A stretch of 64,000 nt of DNA from DAIDKA01 sp036521075. GTDB lineage: Bacteria > Pseudomonadota > Gammaproteobacteria > Steroidobacterales > Steroidobacteraceae. The notes beneath the pieces were generated by a model. That model had not been told where the DNA came from, made no database searches, and worked only from the letters and a program-made list of their open reading frames with translations. The position numbers were made by a program, and so were the translations under genes. The stretch spans positions 1 through 64,000 of the forward strand of contig DATDIL010000062.1 in the NCBI GenBank assembly GCA_036521075.1, given 5' to 3'. Within the stretch, counting starts at the first letter, position 1. Every line of letters starts with the position of its first letter. Positions 25,328 to 34,072 of this stretch are shown here, in pieces.

Positions 25328-25759
25328 ATGTCTCAGGATCTATTCTCGGTCTTCGATATCGCGACCCGACTCAACCTGCACGTGAAGACGGTCCGCAACT
25401 ACGTTCGCGAAGGGCAACTGAAGGCGACCCGCATCGGCAAACAGTACCGAATTTCGCGCGCCGATCTGGAGGCTTTCACGGGACATCCCGTGCCGCCCAG
25501 CGACAGCGAAATAGCCAAGCGTCATCGTCACGTGGAGGTATCGGCAATCGTTCAGATCGATGCCATAAGTCCGGAGGCTGCGGCCCAATCGGAGAAGGCT
25601 CTGGCTGCGTTCGTGAGCGGACGCACGAAACCCGAACAGCCGCTGCGCATCGATACGATCTACGACCAACACACCGGGCATCTTAAAATCATCTTGCTCG
25701 GTAGCACGCGTGACGCCGGTTCTGCGCTGAAGCTCATTACGGCGGTTTTGGATGAATGA
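25328..25759 (+). CDS. Excisionase/MerR-like helix-turn-helix protein
   Basis: 143 aa. Residues 5-48 (SVFDIATRLNLHVKTVRNYVREGQLKATRIGKQYRISRADLEAF) form the typical HTH_17 winged helix. The C-terminal half (VEVSAIVQIDAISPEAAAQ...TIYDQHTGHLKIILLGSTRDAGSALKLITAVL) looks like a small alpha-beta ligand or dimer domain. No integrase or attachment site is nearby, so it is more likely a regulator than a phage excisionase. Its targets are unknown and it may control itself through the AT-rich upstream region. Confidence 0.8.
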   Translation: MSQDLFSVFDIATRLNLHVKTVRNYVREGQLKATRIGKQYRISRADLEAFTGHPVPPSDSEIAKRHRHVEVSAIVQIDAISPEAAAQSEKALAAFVSGRTKPEQPLRIDTIYDQHTGHLKIILLGSTRDAGSALKLITAVLDE

Positions 25760-25885
25760 AGGTGTCCGCACGCGCGAAACCGTTCGCGCGGGAATTGTCA
25801 CGAGCACACTTTAAATCCAGTGCCCGCCATGACCGCCCTCGCCGGGTCCTGCGCAGTAGTGAGTTAGAACTACACGGATGCACAA

Positions 25886-26275
25886 ATGAAGCGCACATGG
25901 ACAATCGTCGGCGTCAAGGACGTTCCGCTCAGCTTCAAATGGTACCAGGCGCTTTTTGGGCAGCCGGAAACGGCTCCGGGTCATGAGTACTGGGGACAGA
26001 TCCGCGACTCGGATGGAACCGTGTTGCTGTGTCTGCACCAATGGGGTTCGCACGAGCATCCGTCCTTGCTGAGCCCGGATCCGGCACCGCCGGGAAACGG
26101 GCTGCTCTTGTTTTTCCGTGTCGACGATTTCGACGTGACATGGCACAGAGCTCGCGCGCTTGTCTCCCGAATCGACGCGGAGCCTCACGTGAATGCGAGT
26201 ACTGAAACGCGGGAGTTCTCACTTCGGGATCCGGACGGATACTACGTCACCGTCAGTGCGCTCGAGGCGCCTTAG
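25886..26275 (+). CDS. VOC-superfamily protein
   Basis: 129 aa. The paired beta-alpha-beta pattern is VGVKDVPLSFKWYQALFGQ at the N terminus and FSLRDPDGYYVTVSAL at the C terminus. LLLFFRVDDFDVTWHRARAL is the second module. It could be a bleomycin-resistance/glyoxalase-like enzyme; the metal ligands are not clear. It stands alone, with 126 bp upstream and 226 bp downstream. The downstream gap has a GC-rich inverted repeat but no T-run. Confidence 0.8.
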   Translation: MKRTWTIVGVKDVPLSFKWYQALFGQPETAPGHEYWGQIRDSDGTVLLCLHQWGSHEHPSLLSPDPAPPGNGLLLFFRVDDFDVTWHRARALVSRIDAEPHVNASTETREFSLRDPDGYYVTVSALEAP

Positions 26276-26501
26276 CGGGCGAGCCGCAAGCTCGGGACCC
26301 TGCCCACTGCTGTGCGTCTGGAACGGTACTGCGCCCCGGGGAGGCCCGCGGGCGGGCCCGCCAGACCTGCACGCGGCCGGCGGCTACTGTCTAATCGCGT
26401 CGTCAGCGCGTGAGCCACTTCGCATAATCGGGTTTTCCTACGCACATATGGGTGAAAATCGATAGCAGTAATGCCCCCTGCCGCGTTATGAATTCGTCCC
26501 T

Positions 26502-27668
26502 ATGACGTTCCGAACCATGGTGACGATCGAGCCTGCAGCGCCCTCATCCGCCGATTCGGCGCAAATGGCGGTTGAAGCGGGACTCCTGTACGTGTCGTGC
26601 CAGGAGCCCGGCATCCGTCGCATGCGCGCCGGGAAGGGTTTCTACTACCTCACTCCCGCGAATCGGCGGTTGAATTCCGCCAGCGAGTTGAGGCGAATCG
26701 AAAGTCTCGCGGTGCCGCCCGCGTATGAGAACGTCTGGATCTGCGCGAGCCCGCGAGGCCACCTGCAGGCCACCGGCCATGACGCGCGCGGCCGCAAGCA
26801 ATATCGCTACCATTCGCAGTGGCGCCAGGTGCGCGACAGTGCGAAGTTCGACCGTATGGTTGCCTTCGGTGAAGCGCTCCCGAAGCTGCGCCGCAGGCTC
26901 ACTCGCGATCTGACGCTTCAAGGTTTGCCGCGCGAGAAGGTGTTGGCGGCAGTGGTTACGCTGCTTGATACCACTCGGGCTCGCATCGGCAACGTGGAAT
27001 ACGCACGCGAAAACAAGAGCTTCGGGCTGACCACACTGCGCAATCGTCACGTCACTTTCGTGCGTGACGGGCGCGCAATCCTCCATTTTCGAGGCAAGGG
27101 GGGCGTGCAGCACGAATTATGCATCGACGACAAGCGCATCGTCCGCGTCGTCCAGCGTTGTCAGGAGCTCCCGGGCCAGCATCTGTTCCAGTACGTCGCG
27201 GACGATGGCAGCCGTTGTCCGGTCGATTCCGGCCAGGTCAATGATTATTTGCGCGAAGCGATGGATGATGATTTCACCGCCAAGGACTTCCGGACCTGGG
27301 GCGCTACTCTCCACGCTTTGCTGCTACTCGGCCGAATTCCCAGGGATTCGGCGGCGAGCGAACGGGCCTTGAAGAAAGTGATCGTCGGTGTCGTCAAGCA
27401 AGTCGCCGCGGAGCTGCGCAACACGCCCGCCGTGTGCCGTAAATCCTACATCAATCCGCTGGTCTTCGACGCATGGCGGTCGGGGGTGATCCACGAAGCC
27501 TTCGGCGCAAGTGCCGCGGCCATTTCGACGCGCAAGGCCGAGACCCTCGTGCTCGACTTTCTGCGCACATTGAATGCCAACGCACCCGGTGCAGCGACGC
27601 GCCAGGCGGGATCACCCGCGTGGGTAGAGAGCACGAAAAAACGAATAGAGCCGGTAATAGGCGTGTGA
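26502..27668 (+). CDS. DNA topoisomerase IB (poxvirus/eukaryote-like)
   Basis: 388 aa. The N-terminal domain has GLLYVSCQEPGIRRMRAGKGFYYLTP and VPPAYENVWICASPRGHLQATGHDARGRKQYRYHSQWR. The catalytic domain carries ARIGNVEYARENKSFGLTTLRNRHV, the lysine/arginine block HFRGKGG, and the nucleophilic Tyr in CRKSYINPLV near the C terminus. It relaxes supercoils through a 3'-phosphotyrosyl intermediate. Bacterial copies are scattered and of unclear role. It stands alone; a hairpin with a T-run follows at 27727. Confidence 0.93.
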   Translation: MTFRTMVTIEPAAPSSADSAQMAVEAGLLYVSCQEPGIRRMRAGKGFYYLTPANRRLNSASELRRIESLAVPPAYENVWICASPRGHLQATGHDARGRKQYRYHSQWRQVRDSAKFDRMVAFGEALPKLRRRLTRDLTLQGLPREKVLAAVVTLLDTTRARIGNVEYARENKSFGLTTLRNRHVTFVRDGRAILHFRGKGGVQHELCIDDKRIVRVVQRCQELPGQHLFQYVADDGSRCPVDSGQVNDYLREAMDDDFTAKDFRTWGATLHALLLLGRIPRDSAASERALKKVIVGVVKQVAAELRNTPAVCRKSYINPLVFDAWRSGVIHEAFGASAAAISTRKAETLVLDFLRTLNANAPGAATRQAGSPAWVESTKKRIEPVIGV

Positions 27669-27726
27669 AATAACCGGCTCGGCAGCTCCCTGCCCATCGG
27701 TTAACTATAGTTTATCCGGGTACGAT

Positions 27727-27745
27727 AAGGCCCAAGGGCTTTTTT
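27727..27745 (+). terminator. Rho-independent terminator after topoisomerase IB
   Basis: Stem AAGGCC / GGCTTT (one G-U pair) with loop CAAG, followed by a run of T up to 27745. It lies 59 bp after the topoisomerase stop and before the sigma-factor gene. Confidence 0.5.
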
Positions 27746-27883
27746 ATCAAAGGCTTACCCCCGGAAAAGCGCTACCCTGCCGTTCTGGCTGCTGCGCCTA
27801 ACGAGCACCTGGGTAAATATCCAGTGACCTGATTCCGATCGCCGTCGCTCTAATACACGCACGGGGCCTCCGACGGAGCCGGT

Positions 27884-28402
27884 TTGCTTTCCAAGACCCA
27901 GAAGAACTTTGTCGCCGACGTCGCTGTGAAACATGGTCAGCGCCTGCGTCGCTTTCTCGCAGCGCGTCTGCGCAACACCTCCGATACAGCTGATCTTGCC
28001 CAGGAAGTGTTCCTGCGCCTGCTCCGCGTCGAGCGATTCGAGCAGATCCGCAGCCCCGAGGCTTATCTGCTCACCATTGCCAGCCACGTCATCCATCAAC
28101 ACAGTCTGACGAGCGCGAATTCGCCCGCGACGCTGGACTCCTTCGATGCATTGCTGGACGAGCATCTCGTCACGGACTCCGATCCGGCCGCGCAAGTACA
28201 TCTCGAACGCCGCCTCGAGGCCCTCGATCAAGCCCTTGCGCGGCTGCCTGCGCGCACGCGTGCGGTGTTCGTGCTGCAACGTCGTGACGGGTACACGCTC
28301 GCGGAAATCGGCGCGCTACTGGAAATCTCCCGTAGCGCCGTCAAGAAGCATCTGGCCAAGGCGCTCGCTCAGTGTAGCCGTCAGCTGGACGAACCACGGT
28401 AG
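27884..28402 (+). CDS. FecI-like ECF RNA polymerase sigma factor
   Basis: 172 aa from a TTG start with a GGAG ribosome site. Region 2 reads LRRFLAARLRNTSDTADLAQEVFLRLLRV, with the FecI-type LAQEVFLRLL. Region 4 reads LPARTRAVFVLQRRDGYTLAEIGALLEISRSAVKKHLAKAL. The fecR-like gene starts 8 bp later, so the two form the standard sigma/anti-sigma pair that normally answers an outer-membrane receptor. No receptor gene is present here; exported TPR proteins follow instead. Confidence 0.92.
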   Translation: MLSKTQKNFVADVAVKHGQRLRRFLAARLRNTSDTADLAQEVFLRLLRVERFEQIRSPEAYLLTIASHVIHQHSLTSANSPATLDSFDALLDEHLVTDSDPAAQVHLERRLEALDQALARLPARTRAVFVLQRRDGYTLAEIGALLEISRSAVKKHLAKALAQCSRQLDEPR

Positions 28403-28410
28403 GAACGAGG

Positions 28411-29478
28411 ATGAACTCACAGATCCGCGAAGCAGCTGCTCATTGGCTCGTTGAGTTCCAAAACGACTCGCCCGATGTCGCCACCCGGCGGCGGTTCGCG
28501 GCTTGGTTGCGCACGTCTCCGGAGCACATAAGCGCGTACCTGAGTGTGCTGGCGCTCTGGGAAGACGCGCAGCACTATGACCCGCAACACCAGCTCGACA
28601 TCGACGTCCTGGTTGCCCGCGCACGCGCCGATCGCACGATCACCGATCTGCGGACTGATGATTGCGCCGATGGCGTCGCCGACACGCCAGTGCCCGAAGG
28701 GCGCAAGTTGCGTGCGAGCATCTCCCGAAAGACCATTCTGCGACGCCTGCTGAGACCCCGCACCGCAGCCGCTGTGTTCCTGAGCCTCGTCGTCAATTGC
28801 GTGGCCATATGGATTGCAATGGACTCGCGAAATGTGGCCCATACCACCCAGGTTGCCGAGCAAAGCGCTGTCGTGTTGACCGATGGATCACGTGTTGATC
28901 TGGATGCGCTCTCCAGCCTGCGTGTGAACTTTACCAGTCACGAGCGCACCGTCGAGCTGCTGTCGGGACAGGCGATGTTCCGCGTGACCAAGGATGCGAA
29001 CCGACCGTTTGTCGTTCGAGTGGGCGACGAACGCTATCGCGCGGTCGGCACGCAGTTCGATGTGAATCGAACCACAATAGGCACTGTCCTTACAGTTGTC
29101 GAAGGACGCGTTGCCGTACTCCCGCCTTCCGGCCCTGGCGCCAGGGTCGACGCCGGACAGCAAGCGACGATCCGGCGTGACAAGATCACCGTACCGCAAG
29201 CAGTAGACACGGCGGCGGTAACTGGATGGACGCGGAGGCTCCTCATTTTCGCCTCGACCCCTCTGCCCGTAGCTGCCGAGGAATTCAATCGCTTCAATTC
29301 TCGCCGACTTGTCATCGCGAGCCCCGAACTCGTCGATTTTCATGTCAGCGGAACATACGGGGCCTTTGATCCGGATGCCCTGGCCGATTTTGTACTCTTC
29401 CTGCGCCGGCAACCGGGAATTGAGGTTCTCGAGAAGGACAATCAGATCACCGTGCAAACCCACCTGGCGCACCAGTAA
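28411..29478 (+). CDS. FecR-family anti-sigma/transmembrane regulator
   Basis: 355 aa. The cytoplasmic N-terminal domain (DUF4880-like, AAHWLVEFQNDSPDVATRRRFAAWLRTSPEHISAYLSV) binds sigma. One membrane helix lies near residues 118-137 (VFLSLVVNCVAIWIAM). The periplasmic FecR domain has LTDGSRVDLDALSSLRVNF and VVRVGDERYRAVGTQFDV. The C-terminal module (LPVAAEEFNRFNSRRLVIASPELVDFHVSGTY) has an STN-like shape. It probably holds and releases the sigma factor upstream in response to a periplasmic signal. A fragment of a second fecR lies at 31191. Confidence 0.92.
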   Translation: MNSQIREAAAHWLVEFQNDSPDVATRRRFAAWLRTSPEHISAYLSVLALWEDAQHYDPQHQLDIDVLVARARADRTITDLRTDDCADGVADTPVPEGRKLRASISRKTILRRLLRPRTAAAVFLSLVVNCVAIWIAMDSRNVAHTTQVAEQSAVVLTDGSRVDLDALSSLRVNFTSHERTVELLSGQAMFRVTKDANRPFVVRVGDERYRAVGTQFDVNRTTIGTVLTVVEGRVAVLPPSGPGARVDAGQQATIRRDKITVPQAVDTAAVTGWTRRLLIFASTPLPVAAEEFNRFNSRRLVIASPELVDFHVSGTYGAFDPDALADFVLFLRRQPGIEVLEKDNQITVQTHLAHQ

Positions 29479-29527
29479 GGGTTGATGTGGCAAAGGTATG
29501 GCGCTCACACTGACACGGTGTTCCGCG

Positions 29528-31168
29528 ATGAGAACCGTTGCCGGTTTCATCATTCTTTCGAGCGCGGCGGCTCCGGGTGCAGGCCTGGCACAAACGCCAG
29601 AGCCGTCGCCACGAACCGGAAGCAGTCCGGTCGGTGTTACAGCGACGGCCAGCGCCGCTGCACCCTCCTCCGCACCGCAGGCTGAAGCCGCGGAATCTGA
29701 GCTACAGGAGGTTATGGTCAGCGCGCGTCGGTTGATGCCGTCGATACCGGTCGCTGAGAGACGGCGATTTTATATCCAATCCAGGTCTGCCGGCGATCCG
29801 AACGATTCTCTCCTGCTCTACGAGAATGGCAGAGTATGCGCTGACAAGAACCTGCCGGTGCCGAAACGGCTCTCAAGCTGCAACATGAGCATTTGGATGG
29901 TGAAGCACGGCGCGCCGATGGAAGTCGCTGATCGCGCAAAGGCGTACGTTGCCCGCGGCGACGCCCTGCAACAAAGTGGCGATTATGCAGCCGCAATCCA
30001 AGACTTCAAAGAAGCCGGCGAGCTTGATTCGGCGAGCCCACGACCGTGGGTCGGCATGGGGAATGTCTACACCGCAATGGCCGACTATTTGCGGGCCTTT
30101 GAGAACTATGATCATGCCATGAGCATCGCGCCGGACGACCCGGTCGTCTACGATGATCGCGGAGCAGCTCTCGAGGGCCTTGGACGTCACGACGAGGCGA
30201 TTGCGGATTTCAGTCGAGCCATCGCTCTTGATGCGCGCGATACGTCCGCGTATTCGAATCGAGCCAAGTCATATCGGGAAATTAAACGACAGGACTTGGC
30301 TATCGCTGATCTCAACGAGGTCATTCGCACCGCACCGTCCGACATCCTGGCATATTACGACCGCGGAACGGCTTACGAACTCAATGGCGAGACCGACAAG
30401 GCGGAGGCCGACTATCGTGAGGTAGTGAGCCGAATGCCAACCTATGCGCCAGCCTCAGCCGCACTCGGCAGACTTGATGCTAAACACAATCCCGATCTCG
30501 CGCTGGCGGAGCTCGGCGCAGCTATTCGGCTTGATCCGAAGTCTCCGGCCATTAGAACTCGCGCGATATTGTATTTGTCGATCCAGCAACCTGAACGGGC
30601 GCTGCCCGACCTCGATCGCGCGATCGCCAATGACGGCTCTGATGATGTCGCGTGGGCAAACCGCGGTGTCGCGAAGTCGAGACTGGGGGATTTGGCGGGC
30701 GCCATTGCTGACTGCACCCGTGCCATAGAACTCGCTCCCACGGTGGCCAATCGCGTCAATCGCGGCAACGCGTATGCAACGCTGCATCGCAATGACGAAG
30801 CACTGGCGGATTTCGATATGGCGCTGCAGGTGGAGCCCCACAATCTATCGGCGCTTGTTGGCCGAGCCAATGCTGACTATGCAAGCAAGCGGCTTGCCGC
30901 GAGCCTGCATGATTACACTCGTATCATCGATGCAGCCCCGCATAGTGATATGGCGTACTTCAAACGCGGCAACATTCATCTCGACCTGAAGGAATTTGGC
31001 TCAGCCTTCAGTGACTACTCAGCGAGTCTCAAGATCGATCCGGATCAGGCGGTGGTGCTGCTGAACCGTTCGATTGCGGCCGCGCGACTCGGGCGTCGAA
31101 GCGACGCCGCTAAGGACCAGCGCCGGGCCTTGGAACTCGATCCATATATCCTGGACGGCAGACCGTGA
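29528..31168 (+). CDS. Exported TPR protein with TonB-box-like segment (copy 1)
   Basis: 546 aa from ATG 29528, a start shared with copy 2 (MRTV...GFIILSSA). An ATG at 29498 is also possible. A signal peptide is followed by a Pro/Ala-rich linker and ELQEVMVSARR (29699-29731), like the TonB box of TonB-dependent receptors. Next is a conserved region (ENGRVCADKNLPVPKRLSSCNMSIWMVKHGAPME) and about ten TPR units such as ALEGLGRHDEAIADFSRAIALDARD. It should sit in the periplasm as a scaffold. It follows the FecI/FecR pair by 49 bp and is probably controlled by it. Confidence 0.85.
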   Translation: MRTVAGFIILSSAAAPGAGLAQTPEPSPRTGSSPVGVTATASAAAPSSAPQAEAAESELQEVMVSARRLMPSIPVAERRRFYIQSRSAGDPNDSLLLYENGRVCADKNLPVPKRLSSCNMSIWMVKHGAPMEVADRAKAYVARGDALQQSGDYAAAIQDFKEAGELDSASPRPWVGMGNVYTAMADYLRAFENYDHAMSIAPDDPVVYDDRGAALEGLGRHDEAIADFSRAIALDARDTSAYSNRAKSYREIKRQDLAIADLNEVIRTAPSDILAYYDRGTAYELNGETDKAEADYREVVSRMPTYAPASAALGRLDAKHNPDLALAELGAAIRLDPKSPAIRTRAILYLSIQQPERALPDLDRAIANDGSDDVAWANRGVAKSRLGDLAGAIADCTRAIELAPTVANRVNRGNAYATLHRNDEALADFDMALQVEPHNLSALVGRANADYASKRLAASLHDYTRIIDAAPHSDMAYFKRGNIHLDLKEFGSAFSDYSASLKIDPDQAVVLLNRSIAAARLGRRSDAAKDQRRALELDPYILDGRP

Positions 31169-31190
31169 GTGCGCAAACGCTACTGGGACC

Positions 31191-31277
31191 AGGTTCTACA
31201 CGGGACAGCAAGCGACGATCATTCGCAGCACGTCACTTGCTCCGCTCCATGTTGCACAAGTCGTACGCTCACACTGA
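31191..31277 (+). pseudogene. fecR-like gene fragment
   Basis: A short frame reads TGQQATIIRSTSLAPLHVAQVVRSH before a TGA. This corresponds to the VDAGQQATIRRDKITVPQAV segment of the intact FecR. An 18-bp stretch (31203-31220) is identical to 29155-29172 in the fecR gene. Only this ~80-bp piece remains, just upstream of the 31294 gene. That gene was probably once downstream of its own fecR, or the fragment came from a cassette duplication. Confidence 0.6.
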
Positions 31278-31293
31278 CAGGTGTACTGCACAA

Positions 31294-32199
31294 ATGAGCA
31301 AGAAGTCACGAATCTGTGCGGCGGCGACCATACTGGCCGTTGTGGCGGGCCAATGGGCGTGGGCTGCACCTGGCGCATCGCCAACGTCTGCCGCGGCCAA
31401 TCATTCGGCGGGAACCTCGTCTGATACATCCGAGAGGTTGGAAGAAGTCACGGTAACCGCTCGCCGTGCGGAACTTGCGCCAAGGGTCTGGAAAGGACCC
31501 GTCTGCCCATTCGTGTCGGGCCTGTCTCAGCAGGAGGGCGAGTTCATCCTCGGGCGTGTCTCAGAAATCGCGCGCACAGCCGGAGTCCCGCGCGCCCGCG
31601 AACATTGCCGCCCGAATCTCTTCATCCTCGTGACCGCCGATCCGAAAGGACTTCTGCAGGGGTGGGACAATCGCAACGGCATGCGCAGGCTCGTATTTGG
31701 CGATGCCACCCCGTTTGTCACCGATGAGTTCATCAAGACCCCTCGCCCGGTGCGGGTCTGGTACAGAACCATCATGAGAACGCCTGAGGGCGCGGCTCCA
31801 AACGAGGGTCTGGGGACCGTGGCGCAGGTTCGCGGCTCGGGCCTCCAGGGCGTCAAGGTGTACAACGATGAGGAGCGCACGAGCCACATTCTGCTCAGCA
31901 AGATATGGGCATTTGAGGACGTGTTTGTGATCGCCGATCAGGCACGGTTGCACGGGGTGACGCTGGGACAGTTCGCCGATTACGTCGCAATGGTTGCTAT
32001 TGCGAAGCTCAAGCCCGGCGCGCGCCTGGGCGATGCTCCAACCATTCTGAAGTTATTCGACGGGGCGCCTGATGCCGCGCCCGCAGGCCTGACCGACCGG
32101 GATCAGGCTTTCTTGAAATCCCTGTATGCGACCGAACAGATATCGAAGCAACAGCGAGGTCAGATCGCGCGCCAAATGGTGCGCGAAATTGCTCCCTGA
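31294..32199 (+). CDS. Exported protein of unknown function with TonB-box-like segment
   Basis: 301 aa. The start ATG at 31294 gives a proper signal peptide (SRICAAATILAVVAGQWAWA). A Ser/Ala linker precedes RLEEVTVTARR (residues 48-58). The mature domain (GPVCPFVSGLSQQEGEFILGRVSEIARTAGV, REHCRPNLFILVTADPKGLLQGW, LHGVTLGQFADYVAMVAIAKLKPGARLGD) is unrelated to TPR and has two conserved-looking cysteines. I know no function for it. It sits between the two TPR copies, and the sequence CGCTCACACTGACA occurs just upstream of both this gene (31266) and copy 1 (29502). Confidence 0.75.
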   Translation: MSKKSRICAAATILAVVAGQWAWAAPGASPTSAAANHSAGTSSDTSERLEEVTVTARRAELAPRVWKGPVCPFVSGLSQQEGEFILGRVSEIARTAGVPRAREHCRPNLFILVTADPKGLLQGWDNRNGMRRLVFGDATPFVTDEFIKTPRPVRVWYRTIMRTPEGAAPNEGLGTVAQVRGSGLQGVKVYNDEERTSHILLSKIWAFEDVFVIADQARLHGVTLGQFADYVAMVAIAKLKPGARLGDAPTILKLFDGAPDAAPAGLTDRDQAFLKSLYATEQISKQQRGQIARQMVREIAP

Positions 32200-32252
32200 T
32201 GATAGCGGGGAACGGAGACTAAGCGGACAGCGTGCCGGAACTGGGATGCTCA

Positions 32253-33983
32253 ATGAGAACTGTTACAGGTTTCATCATTCTTTCGAGCGCTTTGGTTCTA
32301 TCCATATGCGTAGCGCAAACGCCGGCACCGTCGGCTGGAACGGGGAGCAGTCCGGACGGTGTCACCGGGACGGCCGGCGCCCCGCAGGTATTGGTCGCCC
32401 CGCCGCAGGTCACATTCACTCCCCCGCGGGCTGCATTCAAGAGGAAGTCACCCAGCACCTCTACACCATCCGCTGCACGTTCCTCTCAACCTTCCCCTGC
32501 ACCGCAGACCGCAGCTACCGGGTCAGAGATCGAAGAGGTCACGGTTACCGCCCATCGCTCGATATCGGTCCGCGAGGGGGAGCGCGCTTTCATCGGAACG
32601 AACATTTCCGACCTAGACGAGTCCAACATGGCCATCGAGAATGGCAGGGTGTGCGCGGACGAGAGCCTGCCGATCCCGAAACGCATCTCGAGCTGCGACA
32701 TGACCATCTGGAAGACGATGCACGGCGCCCATATGGAAGATGCCGAGCTCGCAAAGGTTTACGTGGCACGCGCTGTTGCCCTTCAACAAAATGGAGACGA
32801 TCAAGCGGCAATCAAAGACTTCAACACAGCCGGCAAGCTCGATCGAACGAACCCACGACCCTGGATCGGTCTGGGAAATCTCTACGCGGCAAAGACCGAT
32901 TTTTTGCATGCATTGGAGAACTATGATCGTGCCATGAACATCGCGCCGGACGACCCAGTCGTCTACGATAATCGCGGGACCGCTCTTGAAAGCCTTGGGC
33001 GCCACGATGAAGCGATTGCCGATTTCAGTCACGCCATCGGCCTCGATCCGAAAGATTCATCTGCGTATTCGAACCGAGCGACGGTATACCGGATGTCCAA
33101 ACGAGAGGACTTGGCTATTGCAGATCTCACTGAAGCCATTCGCGCTGATCCCTCCGACGGCCTAGCATATTATGACCGTGGGACTGATTACGAACTTAGT
33201 GGCGAGTTGGACAAGGCGAAGAGCGACTATCGTGAAGCGCTGCGCCGGAGGCCATCATATGCACCGATCTCAGCGGCACTCGGGAGACTCGATTCCAAGG
33301 ATGATCCTCAACTGGCGCTGGCGGAGTTCGGCGCCGCCATTCGGCTCGATCCGAAGTCTCCAGCACTCAGAGCTCGCGCCCGCTTGTATTTGTCGCTCGC
33401 GCAGCCTGAACGGGCACTGCCCGACCTGGATCGGGTGATCGCGAACGACAGCTCTGACGCCATCGCGTGGGCAAACCGCGGAGTCGCGAAGTCGAAGCTG
33501 GGGGATTTCACGGGCGCCGTCTCCGACTGTACCCGTGCCATTGAACTCGCCCCCACGGTGGCGAATCGCGTCAATCGCGGCAACGCATATGCAACCTTGC
33601 ATCGCGACGATGAAGCGCTGGCCGATTTCGATGTGGCGCTGCAGGCAGATCCCCGCAACTTACCGGCACTCCTTGGTCGGGCCAATGCAAACTATGCGAG
33701 CAAGCGGCTCGCCGCGAGCGTGGATGACTACACTCGTATCATCGAGGTCGACCCGGGTAGTGCGATGGCGTACTTCAAGCGTGGCAATACTCATCTCGAC
33801 CTGAAGGAATTTGGCTCCGCTTTCAGCGACTATTCAGAAAGTCTCAAACTCGACGCGAATCAGCCGGTGGCGCTGCTGAACCGTTCGATTGCCGCCGCGC
33901 GACTCGGACGTCGAACCGACGCCGCGAAGGACCAGCGCCAGGCCTTGGCGCTCGATCCAGATATCCTGGACGGCAAGCCGTGA
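32253..33983 (+). CDS. Exported TPR protein with TonB-box-like segment (copy 2)
   Basis: 576 aa from ATG 32253; a GTG at 32232 is in frame. It is a clear paralogue of the protein at 29528. It has the same signal peptide (the DNA at 32268-32290 is identical to 29543-29565), a longer Pro-rich linker, EIEEVTVTAHR (residues 92-102), the same NGRVCADESLPIPKRISSCDMTIW region and the same TPR series. The C terminus DLKEFGSAFSDYSESLKLDANQPVALLNRSIAAARLGRR is nearly identical to copy 1. The location is probably periplasmic. Divergence is greatest in the linker. Confidence 0.85.
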   Translation: MRTVTGFIILSSALVLSICVAQTPAPSAGTGSSPDGVTGTAGAPQVLVAPPQVTFTPPRAAFKRKSPSTSTPSAARSSQPSPAPQTAATGSEIEEVTVTAHRSISVREGERAFIGTNISDLDESNMAIENGRVCADESLPIPKRISSCDMTIWKTMHGAHMEDAELAKVYVARAVALQQNGDDQAAIKDFNTAGKLDRTNPRPWIGLGNLYAAKTDFLHALENYDRAMNIAPDDPVVYDNRGTALESLGRHDEAIADFSHAIGLDPKDSSAYSNRATVYRMSKREDLAIADLTEAIRADPSDGLAYYDRGTDYELSGELDKAKSDYREALRRRPSYAPISAALGRLDSKDDPQLALAEFGAAIRLDPKSPALRARARLYLSLAQPERALPDLDRVIANDSSDAIAWANRGVAKSKLGDFTGAVSDCTRAIELAPTVANRVNRGNAYATLHRDDEALADFDVALQADPRNLPALLGRANANYASKRLAASVDDYTRIIEVDPGSAMAYFKRGNTHLDLKEFGSAFSDYSESLKLDANQPVALLNRSIAAARLGRRTDAAKDQRQALALDPDILDGKP

Positions 33984-34072
33984 GCGCGCAACGAACGCCC
34001 GTTGATATCCGTTGAGTCAGCATTGTACATCGCTGAAGGGGCACCATTGAAGGCCGATAGGAGAACTCTTGC

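Noticed and set aside
26343..26358. GC-rich inverted repeat GGCCCGC/GCGGGCC after the VOC gene
   Set aside because: No T-run follows and the loop is only two bases, so it is not a convincing terminator.
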